The notes under the pieces are model-generated. The model had not been told where the DNA came from. It ran no database searches and was given only the letters and a program-made list of their open reading frames with translations. A program made the translations under genes and the position numbers. A stretch of DNA of 12,882 bases from Deltaproteobacteria bacterium (GTDB lineage Bacteria > Desulfobacterota > Desulfuromonadia > Geobacterales > DSM-12255): assembly GCA_017861215.1 (NCBI GenBank), contig JAGFXN010000025.1:1-12882 (forward strand), written 5' to 3'. This document shows, piece after piece, positions 1-6,967 of the stretch. Every line of letters begins with the position of its first letter. Positions within the stretch are counted from its first letter, which is position 1.

Positions 1-414
1 CTCGCCACCTATCTGCAGATGCCCTATGTCGCCGGTACCGGCGAGCTCGCCATCCTCTGCGGGGCGATGGTCGGCGCCGGGCTGGGCTTTCTCTGGTACA
101 ACTCCTACCCGGCCGAGGTTTTCATGGGGGATGTCGGCTCTCTCTCCCTCGGCGGCGGACTCGGCACGCTCGCCGTGCTGACGAAGCAGGAGATCCTGCT
201 GGTCATCGTCGGCGGGGTCTTCGTGGTCGAAGCGCTCTCCGTGATTTTTCAGGTCGGCTCCTACAAGTACCGGGGCAAGCGGATCTTCCGCATGGCGCCC
301 ATCCACCATCACTTTGAATTGAAAGGTGTCGCCGAGCCGAAGATTATTGTCAGGTTCTGGATCATCTCGATCATTCTCGCCCTGGTGGCGATATCGACGC
401 TGAAGCTGAGGTGA
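1..414 (+). CDS. mraY: Phospho-N-acetylmuramoyl-pentapeptide-transferase, C-terminal part (left end cut by the window)
   Basis: MraY is the integral inner-membrane enzyme that transfers phospho-MurNAc-pentapeptide from UDP to undecaprenyl phosphate, giving lipid I. The reading frame is already open at base 1 and ends with TGA at 412-414, so 137 C-terminal residues are visible. Family signatures are clear: the segment around YPAEVFMGDVGSLSLGG (about bases 106-159), whose Asp in MGDVGS belongs to the catalytic acidic set, and the histidine motif MAPIHHHFELKG (bases 292-327). Hydrophobic stretches before, between and after these motifs fit the last membrane helices, and the protein ends in the short basic tail TLKLR usual for the family. 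It lies upstream of murD, as in most dcw clusters. The true start lies outside the window. Confidence 0.97.
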   Translation, partial: LATYLQMPYVAGTGELAILCGAMVGAGLGFLWYNSYPAEVFMGDVGSLSLGGGLGTLAVLTKQEILLVIVGGVFVVEALSVIFQVGSYKYRGKRIFRMAPIHHHFELKGVAEPKIIVRFWIISIILALVAISTLKLR

Positions 415-453
415 AATCCTCTGCACCGCAACCAGAAGTGCCTCTAGGCAAGC

Positions 454-480
454 CGCAAAGGACGCAAAGAAGGCGCAAAG
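454..480 (+). repeat. Three direct copies of cgcaaag in the mraY-murD gap
   Basis: The heptamer cgcaaag occurs at 454-460, 463-469 and 474-480, with spacings of 9 and 11 bases. The flanking bases are also purine-rich (gga, aag). The repeats sit immediately before the 482-516 palindrome, so both may belong to one dispersed intergenic repeat unit. No coding potential is visible here. A regulatory role cannot be told from the sequence alone. Confidence 0.6.
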
Positions 481-481
481 C

Positions 482-516
482 TGAACTTGAGGTCGCAATT
501 TGCGACCTCAAGTTCA
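482..516. repeat. Perfect 17-bp inverted repeat with a 1-base centre
   Basis: Arm 482-498 (tgaacttgaggtcgcaa) is exactly complementary to arm 500-516, with a single t at 499 between them. Pairing stops at 481/517. No T-run follows the right arm, so it does not look like an intrinsic terminator. As RNA it would fold into a long hairpin about 50 bases upstream of the murD start. As DNA it could be an operator, a cruciform-forming site or part of a dispersed palindromic repeat. The murD frame stays open back to a TTG at 500 inside this palindrome, but that extension looks fortuitous. Confidence 0.8.
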
Positions 517-565
517 ACTGGTCGAGGCGGCACTCAAGCAGCATAACCGAGCGTGTGATGAGATC

Positions 566-1906
566 ATGAATCTAAAAAATAAAAATATCCTCGTCATGGG
601 ACTGGCGCGTACCGGCGTAGCCTGCTGCCGTTTTCTAGCAAATCAGGGTGCACAGGTCACCGCTACCGACATGCGTGATGAAGCCGCGCTTGCCGGAGTG
701 ATTGCCGAGCTGGACGGTGCCGGCATCCGCTGGGTACTCGGCCGGCACGACGAGGCGGATTTTATGGCCGCGGAGCTGATTGTCGTCTCTCCCGGTGTGC
801 CGATGGACCATCCGCTGCTGCAGCTGGCAAAGGGCGCGGGTCGGGAGATCGTCAGCGAAATCGAGCTGGCTGCACGCTTCATCACGGCGCCGCTGATTGC
901 CATTACCGGCACCAACGGCAAGACCACGACAACCACGATCTGCGGCGAGATCTTCCGGGCCAACGGCTTTGCCACCTATGTCGGCGGCAATATCGGCGAG
1001 CCGCTGATCGAGCTGGTGACATCGGGGCAGGAGGCGGAGCGGGTGGTGGTCGAGATCAGCTCTTTCCAGCTGGAGTGGATCAGCAGTTTCCGGCCGAAAG
1101 TCGCCGCCCTGCTCAACATCAGCGAAGATCATCTTGACCGCTACGTCTCCTATCAGGATTATATCGACGCCAAGCTGCGGATTTTCGAGAAGCAGACTGC
1201 AGAGGACTTTGCCATCCTCAACATGGATGATCCGCTGGTCCGCGACGCGGCGCCAGGGCTGCAGGCGAGGATTTTCCCGTTCAGCCGCAGCTATGAGCTT
1301 GATGAAGGGATCTTCTGCCGGGACGGCGAGATCGTCTACCGGCACGAAGGTCTTGAGGCGCGCTTCAGCACGGCGGATTTCCGGCTCAAAGGGGTGCACA
1401 ACCTGGAAAACATCATGGCGGCTCTGGCAGCAGCGCTGCTGCTCGGCTGCCGGCCGGCGGAGAGTTTTGCCTGCGTGCGGGATTTCGAGGCGCTGCACCA
1501 CCGGATGGAGTTTGTCCGCGAGGTTGCCGGTGTCGGTTATTACGAGGACAGCAAGGCGACCAATGTCGGCAGTGTGGTCAAGGCGCTGGAAAGTTTTGCC
1601 GATATCACGCTGATTGCCGGCGGCAAGGACAAGGGGGGCGCCTACGCGCCGCTTGCTCCCCTGGTAAAGGAACGGGTGCGGCACCTGATCCTGATTGGTG
1701 AAGCGGCCCGGCGCATGGCGGCGGAGCTGGGGAGCCTTACCGATACAAGATTTGCCGGCAGCATGGAGGAGGCGGTACAGCTTGCCGCCGGGATAACGGC
1801 TGCCGGCGGCACCGTGCTGATGTCACCGGCCTGCTCGAGTTTCGATATGTTCCGCGACTATGAGGAGCGGGCGCAGAGGTTTATTGCAGCGGTTATGAGT
1901 TTATGA
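566..1906 (+). CDS. murD: UDP-N-acetylmuramoyl-L-alanine--D-glutamate ligase
   Basis: MurD is the cytoplasmic ATP-dependent ligase that adds D-Glu to UDP-MurNAc-L-Ala. I take ATG 566, giving 446 aa, because MNLKNKNILVMGLARTG aligns with normal MurD N-termini. The frame is open back to TTG 500, but those 22 residues are encoded by the palindromic repeat region and do not look like MurD. The ribosome binding site at 566 is weak (gatgag a few bases upstream). Visible motifs are the N-terminal Rossmann-like uracil-binding domain, the P-loop GTNGKTTTT at residues 115-123 (Lys119), EISSFQLE at 163-170, DAKLRIF with Lys203 at the position of the carbamylated lysine of E. coli MurD, HHRMEF at 311-316, DSKATN at 328-333, and SPACSSFDMF at 420-429 in the C-terminal ligase domain. 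Length is normal. ftsW follows after 7 bases. Confidence 0.96.
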   Translation: MNLKNKNILVMGLARTGVACCRFLANQGAQVTATDMRDEAALAGVIAELDGAGIRWVLGRHDEADFMAAELIVVSPGVPMDHPLLQLAKGAGREIVSEIELAARFITAPLIAITGTNGKTTTTTICGEIFRANGFATYVGGNIGEPLIELVTSGQEAERVVVEISSFQLEWISSFRPKVAALLNISEDHLDRYVSYQDYIDAKLRIFEKQTAEDFAILNMDDPLVRDAAPGLQARIFPFSRSYELDEGIFCRDGEIVYRHEGLEARFSTADFRLKGVHNLENIMAALAAALLLGCRPAESFACVRDFEALHHRMEFVREVAGVGYYEDSKATNVGSVVKALESFADITLIAGGKDKGGAYAPLAPLVKERVRHLILIGEAARRMAAELGSLTDTRFAGSMEEAVQLAAGITAAGGTVLMSPACSSFDMFRDYEERAQRFIAAVMSL

Positions 1907-1913
1907 GGCATAC

Positions 1914-2165
1914 ATGAACGCTGCTGATGGAAGAGTCGCCATGCTGAAAAAACTTGAAGAATACGACCTGATCATCCTGACCATGGTGGTGGTGCTCACC
2001 TGCTTCGGTGTTGTCATGGTCTACTCGGCGTCATCCATTATGGCGGAGAAGCGTTTTCACGACAGCTTCTTCTTCCTGAAGCGGCAGGCTGTCTTTGCCG
2101 TCCTCGGTTTTGTCGTCATGTATATTGTATATTGCCATGCGGACCGATTACCATTTCTGGCATAA
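1914..2165 (+). CDS. ftsW: FtsW N-terminal fragment (membrane helices 1-2)
   Basis: This is the product of the 5' frame as written, 83 aa from ATG 1914 or 74 aa from ATG 1941. It holds the FtsW start MLKKLEEYD, helix 1 (from about LIILTMVVVLTCFGVVMVYS) followed by the family's YSASS, and most of helix 2 (QAVFAVLGFVVMYI). The last 12 residues, after the 7-bp duplication, are out of frame. The fragment alone lacks the catalytic loops and cannot be a glycosyltransferase. It could matter only together with the downstream fragment. Confidence 0.6.
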   Translation: MNAADGRVAMLKKLEEYDLIILTMVVVLTCFGVVMVYSASSIMAEKRFHDSFFFLKRQAVFAVLGFVVMYIVYCHADRLPFLA

Positions 2166-3051
2166 AGCCGCCGTTCCCGTGCTGCTGGCCTGCCTTGTCT
2201 CTCTGGTGCTTGTCTTTGTCCCCGGCCTCGGCGGCAATGTGAAAGGGGCCACCCGCTGGATACGCTTCCCCGGCTTCAACTTCCAGCCGGCCGAACTGGC
2301 AAAGCTGGCGCTGATAATTTTCATGGCATATTCACTCGACCGCAAGCGGGAACAGATCCGCTGGGTCAAGGGGCTCATTCCGTACATGCTGATTCTGATG
2401 CTGATGATCGGGCTGCTGATGATTCAGCCGGACATGGGCTCGGCAATGACCCTGGCCGGCGTCGCCATGGTCATGCTCTTTGCCGGCGGCATGCGCATCT
2501 CCCATGTCATTTCGATAATGCTTTTTTCAGCGCCGTTTGTCTATTATGCCATCCGCCACAAGGAGTACCGCTGGCGGCGGATCACCTCCTTTCTCAACCC
2601 GTGGGCTGATCCGAGCAATACCGGCTTCCAGATTATCCAGTCCTGGCTGGCGTTCGGTACCGGCGGCATCAGCGGCCAGGGGCTGGGCGAGGGGAAGCAG
2701 AAGCTCTTCTACCTGCCCGAGGCGCATACCGACTTCATTCTCTCGGTGATCGGCGAAGAGCTCGGCTTTATCGGCACGGTCACGGTGGCGGCCATGTTCT
2801 TTCTGCTGGTGCACCGGAGCCTCAGGGTTGCCGTCTATGCCGAGGACAATTTCGGCCGCTTCCTGGCGCTCGGCATCGCCGTGCTGCTGGGAGCGCAGGC
2901 GTTCGTCAACATTGCCGTAGTCATGGGGCTGCTCCCTACCAAAGGGCTGGCGCTGCCGTTCATCAGCTACGGCGGCAGCTCGCTGATTCTGAGCCTGCTG
3001 GCGGTGGGCATACTGCTCAACATCTCCAGCCGCATGAGGGGAGTGCCATGA
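2095..3051 (+). CDS. ftsW: FtsW C-terminal fragment (helices 3 onward, catalytic part)
   Basis: This is the downstream frame as written. It is open from TTG 2095, but the first ATG in frame with genuine FtsW sequence is at 2137 (MRTDYHFWHKAAV), giving 304 aa. This start falls just after helix 2, in the loop before helix 3, so a product from 2137 would keep the remaining membrane helices and the whole catalytic core (LPEAHTDF, GEELGF, PFISYGGSS). The ATG is 26 bases upstream of the stop of the first fragment, and no purine-rich ribosome binding site precedes it. Translation would need coupled reinitiation or frameshifting. It is best read as part of one interrupted ftsW. Confidence 0.6.
   Translation: MPSSVLSSCILYIAMRTDYHFWHKAAVPVLLACLVSLVLVFVPGLGGNVKGATRWIRFPGFNFQPAELAKLALIIFMAYSLDRKREQIRWVKGLIPYMLILMLMIGLLMIQPDMGSAMTLAGVAMVMLFAGGMRISHVISIMLFSAPFVYYAIRHKEYRWRRITSFLNPWADPSNTGFQIIQSWLAFGTGGISGQGLGEGKQKLFYLPEAHTDFILSVIGEELGFIGTVTVAAMFFLLVHRSLRVAVYAEDNFGRFLALGIAVLLGAQAFVNIAVVMGLLPTKGLALPFISYGGSSLILSLLAVGILLNISSRMRGVP
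2119..2134 (+). repeat. 7-bp tandem duplication that shifts the ftsW frame
   Basis: The 16-base tract tgtatattgtatattg has period 7 (two full copies of tatattg plus two extra matching bases on the left). Seven is not a multiple of three, so the second copy moves translation into the +1 frame. Taking out one copy joins the two ftsW frames exactly at a point where both sides look like FtsW. Confidence 0.9.
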
Positions 3052-4145
3052 AACTGCTCATCGCCGGCGGGGGGACAGGCGGCCATCTTTTTCCGGGCAT
3101 TGCGGTCGCCGAGGAGTTTCTGGGGCGTGACCCGGCCAACGAAGTGCTTTTTGTCGGCACCGAGCGGGGGGTCGAGGCAAGGGTCCTGCCGCGGCTCGGC
3201 TACCGGCTGGAACTGATCGCCGCTTCCGGACTGCGGGGGAAGAGCCTCTTCAGCCAGCTCAAGGGGGTTGCCGGGCTGCTCTACGGCTACTCGCAGTCAA
3301 GGAAGATCCTCAAGGCGTTCCGGCCGGACGTCGTGCTCGGGGTCGGCGGCTACGCCTCCGCGCCGGTGCTGCTGGCGGCCCGGGGGCTGCTGCTGCCGCG
3401 CTACATTCACGAACAGAATGCTATTCCGGGGATGAGCAACAAACTGCTGTCGCGGGTGGCGCTGAAAACCTTCATCTCGCTCGAAGAGTCGCGCCGCTTC
3501 TTTCCCAAGGAGACGACGCTGCTGACCGGCAATCCGCTCAGAAGACAGATCCTGGAACAGGTTGCCGGCAGGGATGCTGTTCATCCGGGAGAAGACGGCT
3601 GCCACCTGCTGGTGTTCGGCGGCAGCCTTGGCGCCCACAGCATCAACATGGCCATGGCAGCGGCTGCGCCGCTGCTGGCCCGGCTTGGCAAACAGCTGAC
3701 CATAACCCATCAGACCGGAGAGAAGGATGAGGCCGAGGTGCGCAGCGCCTATGCCGCCGCCGGCCTGGACGCCAGCGTGGTGCCGTTCATCGATGACATG
3801 GCAGAGGCCTATCACCGGGCAGACCTGATTGTCTGCCGCGCCGGCGCGACGACCATTGCCGAGGTTACCGCCTGCGGCAAGGCGTGCATCTTCATCCCCT
3901 TCCCCCATGCGGTTGATGATCATCAGCGCCGCAATGCCGAAGCGCTGCTGAAAAGCGGCGCCGGCTTCATGCTGCTGGAGAGGGAGCTTGCCCCGGAGAG
4001 TCTGGCCAGACAGATCGGGGAGCTGCTTACTGCGCCGCAGCTGCTCCGCGAAACCGGCGACAATGCCCGCAGCATCGCCAGGCTCGATGCCGCTGTTGTT
4101 ATCGTCGACGAGATGCTGCCGGCGGGTGCAGAGGTGAAGGGATGA
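3048..4145 (+). CDS. murG: UDP-GlcNAc:lipid I N-acetylglucosaminyltransferase
   Basis: MurG is the peripheral inner-membrane GT-B enzyme that adds GlcNAc to lipid I, making lipid II, the substrate of FtsW. At 365 aa it has family length. The N-terminal glycine loop GGGTGGHLFPG lies at residues 7-17 (His13 is the conserved residue), HEQNAIPG at 121-128, GNPLR at 161-165, and the second glycine-rich loop GGSLGA at 191-196. The UDP-GlcNAc site is IVCRAGATTIAEV at 261-273 (Glu272), followed by PFPHAVDDHQRRNA. The start ATG overlaps the ftsW stop in ATGA and has aggggag at 3037-3043 as ribosome binding site, so it is probably translationally coupled to ftsW. If ftsW translation stops early at 2165, murG expression could be affected unless the 3' fragment is translated. 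Confidence 0.97.
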   Translation: MKLLIAGGGTGGHLFPGIAVAEEFLGRDPANEVLFVGTERGVEARVLPRLGYRLELIAASGLRGKSLFSQLKGVAGLLYGYSQSRKILKAFRPDVVLGVGGYASAPVLLAARGLLLPRYIHEQNAIPGMSNKLLSRVALKTFISLEESRRFFPKETTLLTGNPLRRQILEQVAGRDAVHPGEDGCHLLVFGGSLGAHSINMAMAAAAPLLARLGKQLTITHQTGEKDEAEVRSAYAAAGLDASVVPFIDDMAEAYHRADLIVCRAGATTIAEVTACGKACIFIPFPHAVDDHQRRNAEALLKSGAGFMLLERELAPESLARQIGELLTAPQLLRETGDNARSIARLDAAVVIVDEMLPAGAEVKG

Positions 4146-4606
4146 ACTACTGGCTGTTCAAGACGGAACCGGGCTGTTTTTCTTTCGATGATCTCAAAAA
4201 ACGTCCGGCGATGACGGAGCAGTGGGACGGGGTGCGCAACTTCCAGGCGCGCAATTTTCTGCGTGATGCGGTCAAGGCCGGCGACCTGGTACTCTTTTAT
4301 CACAGCAACATCCCGCAGCCGGCCATTGTCGGCATCGCCGAGGTCGTTCGCGCCGGCTATCCGGATCACACGGCGCTCGATCCGGACAGTGAGCACTTCG
4401 ACCCCAAGGCTTCGCCGGCCAGGCCGATCTGGTACATGGTGGATGTGCGCTACCGACAGGCGTTTCCCAGGCAGGTGACGCTGGCGGCGATCAGGAATAA
4501 TCCGCTGCTGGCGGCGATGCCGCTGATCAATCGCAGCCGGCTCTCCATCCAGCCGGTCAGCGAAGAGCAGTGGCAGGTCATAACAACGATGGGCGGGATA
4601 CCATAA
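4142..4606 (+). CDS. EVE domain protein (thymocyte nuclear protein 1-like)
   Basis: This 154-aa protein is a stand-alone EVE domain. Visible signatures are the start MNYWLFKTEP, the block WDGVRNFQARNFLRD at residues 28-42, GDLVLFYHSN at 47-56, VGIAEVVR at 63-70, YPDHTALDP at 73-81, WYMVDVRY at 97-104 and RLSIQPVSEEQW at 133-144. EVE domains belong to the PUA-like fold and are known or predicted to bind modified bases in DNA or RNA. The substrate and role of bacterial stand-alone members are not established. No membrane segment or signal peptide is visible. Its ATG overlaps the murG stop (ATGA), with gaggtgaagg just upstream, so it is translationally coupled to murG inside the dcw operon. A 61-base gap separates it from murC. 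A direct wall-synthesis function is not implied by the sequence; co-expression is the safest inference. Confidence 0.92.
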   Translation: MNYWLFKTEPGCFSFDDLKKRPAMTEQWDGVRNFQARNFLRDAVKAGDLVLFYHSNIPQPAIVGIAEVVRAGYPDHTALDPDSEHFDPKASPARPIWYMVDVRYRQAFPRQVTLAAIRNNPLLAAMPLINRSRLSIQPVSEEQWQVITTMGGIP

Positions 4607-4667
4607 GCCGGGAACGGGTCAGTGCTGCAGCAGTCTGACGACAACTTCCCGGGCAAAGGACAGGGCT

Positions 4668-6041
4668 ATGTACGGTAAAATCGAAAAGATCCACTTCGTC
4701 GGCATCGGCGGCATCGGTATGAGCGGCATTGCCGAGGTGCTGCTGAATCTCGGCTACAAGGTCTCCGGTTCCGATCTGCGCGGCTCGGACATCACCGAGC
4801 GGCTTGCCGGTCTTGGCGCCGAGATCGGCATCGGCCACCAGGCGGAAAACCTGAAGAGTGTCGATGTCGTTGTCATTTCCTCGGCTGTCCATGATGACAA
4901 CCCCGAGGTGATTGAGGCGCGGCGGCTCCATGTGCCGGTGATTCCCCGCGCCGAGATGCTGGCCGAACTGATGCGGATGAAGTTCGGCATTGCCATTGCC
5001 GGCACGCACGGCAAGACGACGACTACCTCCATGGCCGCCTCCATTCTCGGTCATGCCGGTATCGACCCGACCATTGTCATCGGCGGCAAGCTGAACGCCA
5101 TCGGCACTAACGCCCAGCTCGGCCAGGGGAAGTTTCTCGTTGCCGAGGCGGATGAGTCGGACGGCTCCTTCCTGGTTCTTTCCCCGACCATCGCCGTGGT
5201 AACGAACATCGATGCCGACCATCTCGACCACTACTCGGGGATTGAAGAGATCAAGGAGACCTTTGTCAAGTTCATCAACAAGGTGCCGTTTTATGGCATG
5301 GCGGTGCTCTGCCTGGACGATCCGAATATCCGCGCCATCCTGCCGCAGGTAAAAAAGCGCTACATGACCTACGGGCTCTCCTCGCAGGCCGACATCAGGG
5401 CAACCCATGTCAGGCACGACGGCTTCCGCACCTCTTTTGTCGCCCATTTCAAGGGGTACCGGCTGGGCGAAATCTCCTTCAATATGCCGGGAGCGCACAA
5501 TGTGCTGAATGCGATGGCCTGCATTGCCGTGGCGCTGGAGCTGGACGTGCCGTTCATCGCCATTCAGGAGGGCTTTGCAAAGTTTGGTGGTGTGGGGAGG
5601 CGCTTTACTGTCAAGGGCGAGCCAAAAGGGGTCATGGTGGTTGATGATTACGGCCACCATCCGGCGGAAATACGGGCCACGCTGGCCGCGGCCCGGCAGG
5701 GATGGCCCGAGCGACGGATTATCGCCGCCTTCCAGCCGCATCGCTATACCAGGACCCACGAACTGTTCGCTGATTTCGTAACCGCCTTCTATGATGCCGA
5801 TGTCCTGCTGTTGACCGATGTCTATGCCGCCGGGGAGCAGCCGATAGAAGGGGCGACCGCTGAGCGGCTGGCAGAGGAGACCCGCAGGCACGGGCAGAAG
5901 GATGTCACCTGGATTGCCGACCGCACGCTGCTCCCCGAGCATCTTGCCGCGTTGGTGAAGAAGGGGGATATTGTCATAACCCTTGGCGCCGGCAATATCT
6001 GGCAGCAGGGCGAGGCTCTTCTGAAGCTCCTTGAGGCTTGA
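4668..6041 (+). CDS. murC: UDP-N-acetylmuramate--L-alanine ligase
   Basis: MurC is the cytoplasmic ATP-dependent ligase that attaches L-Ala to UDP-MurNAc, the first stem-peptide step. At 457 aa it has normal length. Motifs are the N-terminal nucleotide-binding loop GIGGIGMSGIAEVL at residues 12-25, P-loop GTHGKTTTTSM at 112-122 (Lys116), EADESDGSF at 160-168, TNIDADHLDHY at 179-189, GAHNVLNAMA at 275-284, DDYGHHPAEI at 326-335, FQPHRYTRT at 355-363 and GAGNIW at 440-445. ATG 4668 is preceded by aaagga at 4655-4660 at good spacing. The 61-base gap upstream has only a weak imperfect hairpin (ccgggaa 4608-4614 with ttcccgg 4646-4652) and no T-run. murB starts 3 bases after its stop. Confidence 0.97.
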   Translation: MYGKIEKIHFVGIGGIGMSGIAEVLLNLGYKVSGSDLRGSDITERLAGLGAEIGIGHQAENLKSVDVVVISSAVHDDNPEVIEARRLHVPVIPRAEMLAELMRMKFGIAIAGTHGKTTTTSMAASILGHAGIDPTIVIGGKLNAIGTNAQLGQGKFLVAEADESDGSFLVLSPTIAVVTNIDADHLDHYSGIEEIKETFVKFINKVPFYGMAVLCLDDPNIRAILPQVKKRYMTYGLSSQADIRATHVRHDGFRTSFVAHFKGYRLGEISFNMPGAHNVLNAMACIAVALELDVPFIAIQEGFAKFGGVGRRFTVKGEPKGVMVVDDYGHHPAEIRATLAAARQGWPERRIIAAFQPHRYTRTHELFADFVTAFYDADVLLLTDVYAAGEQPIEGATAERLAEETRRHGQKDVTWIADRTLLPEHLAALVKKGDIVITLGAGNIWQQGEALLKLLEA

Positions 6042-6044
6042 GCG

Positions 6045-6932
6045 GTGTCGCTGCCGCCGCCGGAAATAAGGGGGGAACTCCTGCTGCATGAGCCGATGGC
6101 CCGCCATACCTCGCTCAAGGTAGGTGGTCCGGCCGATATCTTTGCGATACCTGAGGATAGTGACGATCTGCAGAGTCTGGTCAGGCAGCTTTCCTCGGCA
6201 GGTCTGCCGTGGATGGTCGTCGGCAAAGGCTATAACCTGCTCGTGAAAGATGGCGGCATCCGCGGAGCGGTGATTTCGCTGGAACGCTTTGCCAGGATCG
6301 AGGCGCGCGGTGCGGGGCGGATCATGGCCGAGGCCGGAGCGGAAAATCTGGATGTTGTCAGGTTCGGGCAGAGGCACGGTCTTGGCGGCATCGGTTTCAT
6401 CTCCGGCATCCCCGGCACGATCGGCGGCGCGGCCAGGATGAATGCCGGAGCGTACGGGGAGGGGATTCTTGAACGGGCGGTCTGTCTTACCCTGCTGCGC
6501 GGCAGTGGCATCAGGGAGCTCTGCATCAGTGAGGTCGATTACGGCTATCGCCGACTGTCGCTTGAACCGGGAGACATTCTTCTTGCGGTGCTTTTACAGC
6601 TCGTAGAGTGCGATCCGGCACTGACCGAAGAAGAGATCAGCAAAGACCTTGAACTGCGGCGCAGCAAGCATAATGTCGGCTTCCCCAGTGCCGGCTCGTT
6701 TTTCAAGAATCCGCCGGGGCAGGTCGCCTGGAAGCTGATAGACGCCGCCGGCATGCGCGGTGCCCAGATCGGCGGGGCTCAGGTTTCGTTGCGGCACAGC
6801 AATTTTCTGGTGAACAGTGGTGGCGCCACAGCTGCCGACTTCCTGCAACTGGCGGAGAAGGTGAAGTCTGCGGTGCTGCTGAACTCGGGGACATCTCTCG
6901 AAGAAGAGGTCAGGGTCGTCGGGGAAGACTGA
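6045..6932 (+). CDS. murB: UDP-N-acetylenolpyruvoylglucosamine reductase
   Basis: MurB is the FAD enzyme that reduces UDP-GlcNAc-enolpyruvate to UDP-MurNAc with NADPH. The start is GTG 6045, with gagg at 6033-6036, 3 bases after the murC stop, giving 295 aa. An in-frame ATG at 6096 lacks a good ribosome binding site and would cut conserved sequence short. Motifs are HTSLKVGGPAD at 21-31, the FAD loop GKGYNLLVKDGG at 60-71 (many family members have Ser or Thr where Tyr63 stands), GIPGTIGGAARMNAGAYG at 121-138, YGYR at 166-169, and SAGSFFKNP at 215-223, whose Ser218 is the expected proton donor. A C-terminal LEEEVRVVG (285-293) carries the expected Glu. The short length fits type II-like MurB. 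The gene is probably co-transcribed with murC. Confidence 0.96.
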   Translation: MSLPPPEIRGELLLHEPMARHTSLKVGGPADIFAIPEDSDDLQSLVRQLSSAGLPWMVVGKGYNLLVKDGGIRGAVISLERFARIEARGAGRIMAEAGAENLDVVRFGQRHGLGGIGFISGIPGTIGGAARMNAGAYGEGILERAVCLTLLRGSGIRELCISEVDYGYRRLSLEPGDILLAVLLQLVECDPALTEEEISKDLELRRSKHNVGFPSAGSFFKNPPGQVAWKLIDAAGMRGAQIGGAQVSLRHSNFLVNSGGATAADFLQLAEKVKSAVLLNSGTSLEEEVRVVGED

Positions 6933-6937
6933 AAAGC

Positions 6938-6958
6938 AGGTAGAGGTAGAGGTAGAGG
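6938..6958 (+). repeat. Hexanucleotide microsatellite (aggtag) running into the ddl ribosome binding site
   Basis: Three perfect copies of aggtag lie at 6938-6943, 6944-6949 and 6950-6955, and a partial fourth copy (agg, 6956-6958) merges with the ddl Shine-Dalgarno gaggaga (6955-6961). Each copy itself contains an agg, so copy number changes by slippage would alter the purine-rich leader without touching the coding frame. Confidence 0.75.
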
Positions 6959-6967
6959 AGAACCTGT

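Larger units (their letters stand above)
1914..3051 (+). pseudogene. ftsW: Septal peptidoglycan glycosyltransferase FtsW (SEDS), frameshifted as written
   Basis: FtsW is the polytopic SEDS glycosyltransferase that polymerises lipid II at the septum together with the transpeptidase FtsI. The 5' part (from 1914, or more likely ATG 1941 with ggaag at 1929-1933) reads in one frame and stops at TAA 2163-2165. The rest reads in the +1 frame to TGA 3049-3051. The junction coincides with a tandem 7-mer (tatattg at 2121-2127 and 2128-2134). Removing one copy gives a continuous 367 aa (from 1941) or 376 aa (from 1914) protein running smoothly through VVMYIAMRTDYHFW, a normal FtsW length. Downstream signatures are intact: PGFNFQPAELAKL, the LPEAHTDF loop with the catalytic-type Asp (codon 2731, residue 262 of the reconstructed protein), GEELGF, and PFISYGGSS near the C-terminus. 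No other decay is visible, so the lesion is recent, reversible or an error. murG overlaps its stop by ATGA. Confidence 0.88.

Noticed and set aside
482..516. Intrinsic terminator between mraY and murD
   Set aside because: The stem is strong, but the bases after the right arm (actggtcgag) contain no T-run.
500..565. 22-residue N-terminal extension of MurD starting at TTG 500
   Set aside because: The start lies within the palindrome and the extension has no MurD character. ATG 566 matches the normal MurD N-terminus.
635..1684. Open frame of about 350 codons on the minus strand opposite murD
   Set aside because: It is antisense to an intact MurD with all motifs, and its own product is unlike any family I know.
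4607..4667. Possible hairpin terminator between the EVE gene and murC
   Set aside because: Only a 7-bp outer stem (ccgggaa/ttcccgg) and a 5-bp inner stem with mismatches are present, and no T-run follows.
4578..6377. Long open frame of about 600 codons on the minus strand opposite murC and murB
   Set aside because: It lies antisense to two clearly recognised genes and its translation is His-, Arg- and Gly-rich without any family motif. GC-rich codon bias commonly leaves such frames open.
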